A stretch of 64,000 nt of DNA from Deinococcus radiotolerans (GTDB taxonomy: Bacteria > Deinococcota > Deinococci > Deinococcales > Deinococcaceae): contig NZ_BMPE01000016.1 in NCBI RefSeq assembly GCF_014647435.1, forward strand, positions 1 through 64,000. Reading direction: 5' to 3'. Below are positions 63,193 to 64,000 of this stretch, one piece after another (position 1 is the first letter of the stretch; each line of letters begins with the position of its first letter). The notes under the pieces are model-generated. The model saw only the letters and a program-made list of their open reading frames with translations. It did not search any database and was not told where the DNA came from. A program made the translations under genes and the position numbers.

Positions 63193-64000
63193 CGGTTCAC
63201 CTTCTGGTGCTGGGTCAGGGTTTCCAGCTCGTCCGCCGCCGTTTCTGGGTCGGCCACGGGTTCGTCATCGGCGTCAAGGTCACTGGCGAGGCGCTGGAGC
63301 CGCTCCAGCTGGGCGTAATGGCCGCCCTGAGCGATCAGGTCGTCGTGGCTGCCGTGTTCGGTCAGGCGGCCGTCCTCGAGCACGATGATCTGGTCGGCGT
63401 GGCGCAGGGTGCTGACGCGGTGGGCGATCAGGATGACGGTGCGGCCCTGGCTGACCTCGCGCAGGCCGTCCACGATGCGGCGTTCAGTCTCGGTGTCCAC
63501 GGCGCTCAGAGAGTCGTCGAGGATCAGGATGGCGGGTTCGCGCACGATCGCGCGGGCGATGGCGGTGCGCTGGCGCTGCCCGCCACTCAGGGTGACGCCG
63601 CGCTCGCCCAGCATGGTGTCGAAGCCCTGCGGGAAGTCCTCGACGTCGCCTAGCAGTCCCGCCAGGCGCGCGGCGTCGCGCACGCGGGCCGGGTCGGGGT
63701 TCTGGGGAATGTCGTCGGGTGGGGGCGCGCCGACCACGCTGACGCCGATGGGCACGACCGGCAGGTCGCGGGCCTCAATCCCGAAGCCGATGTTGTTGGC
63801 GATGCTGTCCCCGAACAGGAAGGGTTCCTGCGGCACCACGCTGATCGCGCCGCGCAGGGTGCTCAGCGGGATGGTGCGCAGGTCGTGCCCGTCGATGCGT
63901 ACGGTACCGGTCGTGGGGTCCATGGCGCGGGTCAGCAGCTGGCCCAGCAGGGTCTTGCCGCTGCCGGTGGGGCCGGTCACGCCCAGGAACGTCCCGGCGG
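63189..64000 (-). CDS. ABC exporter half-transporter, 5' end outside window
   Basis: C-terminal 270 codons of the second subunit. Visible: [21 protein letters not shown] (Walker A), [20 protein letters not shown], signature [14 protein letters not shown], Walker [14 protein letters not shown] where the catalytic Glu is replaced by Asp, and H-loop [13 protein letters not shown]. Pairs with the 61333-63192 gene; the Asp makes one of the two ATP sites degenerate, typical of heterodimeric ABC exporters. The membrane domain lies beyond position 64000. Confidence 0.93.

Overview
The window is high-GC chromosomal DNA that looks like a Deinococcus species. This is an inference from gene content and signal style; no database search was possible. 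The case rests on a leaderless-transcript promoter style (a TANNNT -10 box placed 5-8 nt before ATG or GTG at more than twenty genes, most often TACGCT), the treZ-treY trehalose pair, a separate small B12-binding methylmalonyl-CoA mutase subunit, and many small secreted or lipobox proteins. There is no prophage, CRISPR array, rRNA or complete insertion sequence. Nearly all genes are single or in pairs, separated by short hairpin terminators.

Layout. 1-5 kb: the 3' part of an esterase cut at the window edge, rplM-rpsI, then trpE-trpG-trpD on the minus strand behind a trp attenuator. 5-11 kb: DUF1905 protein, large surface lipoprotein, DUF2721 membrane protein, secreted proteins, a PLP aminotransferase and exonuclease III. 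11-20 kb: an unusually long RNase R (1402 aa) and treZ-treY. 20-29 kb: BI-1/YccA membrane protein, DUF3298-like secreted protein, metallophosphoesterase, GNAT, two DoxX-like membrane proteins, a PKD-CAP protein, a histidine kinase paired with a SUOX-fold periplasmic protein, and a DUF4384-like secreted protein. 29-36 kb: secreted alpha-amylase with a starch-binding domain, triple META protein, B12-binding mutase subunit, MFS transporter and lipoprotein hydrolase. 36-41 kb: tRNA-Ser(GGA), plsY, asd and proS. 41-47 kb: HAD phosphatase, a thioredoxin-reductase-like flavoprotein with an SDR, and an Lrp regulator divergent from an exporter-aminotransferase pair. 47-53 kb: N-acetylmuramoyl-L-alanine amidase, a RelA/SpoT-type alarmone synthetase and a TilS-TadA fusion divergent from a peroxiredoxin. 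53-64 kb: PEGA lipoprotein, MBL hydrolase, YbjN-like protein, citrate synthase, tsaB, a secreted PHB-type esterase and a heterodimeric ABC exporter cut by the right edge.

The most interesting theme is translation-coupled control of amino-acid genes by short leader peptides that are themselves leaderless. trpE has a 15-residue peptide with four Trp followed by a terminator and a competing hairpin. asd has a 9-residue Thr/Met/Ile-rich peptide followed by mutually exclusive antiterminator and terminator hairpins. proS has a 24-residue peptide with a Pro-Pro-Pro run but no obvious terminator. The asd and proS leaders share the same promoter geometry (TTGACC, 17 bp, TANNCT, 7 nt, ATG).

Other notable features are a 23-bp perfect palindrome holding face-to-face -10 boxes of two divergent leaderless genes; a 518-bp imperfect palindrome with 75-77-bp ends carrying G-quadruplex motifs; matching LacI-type palindromes before the amylase and a lipoprotein hydrolase; and paired Lrp-type sites 41 bp apart.
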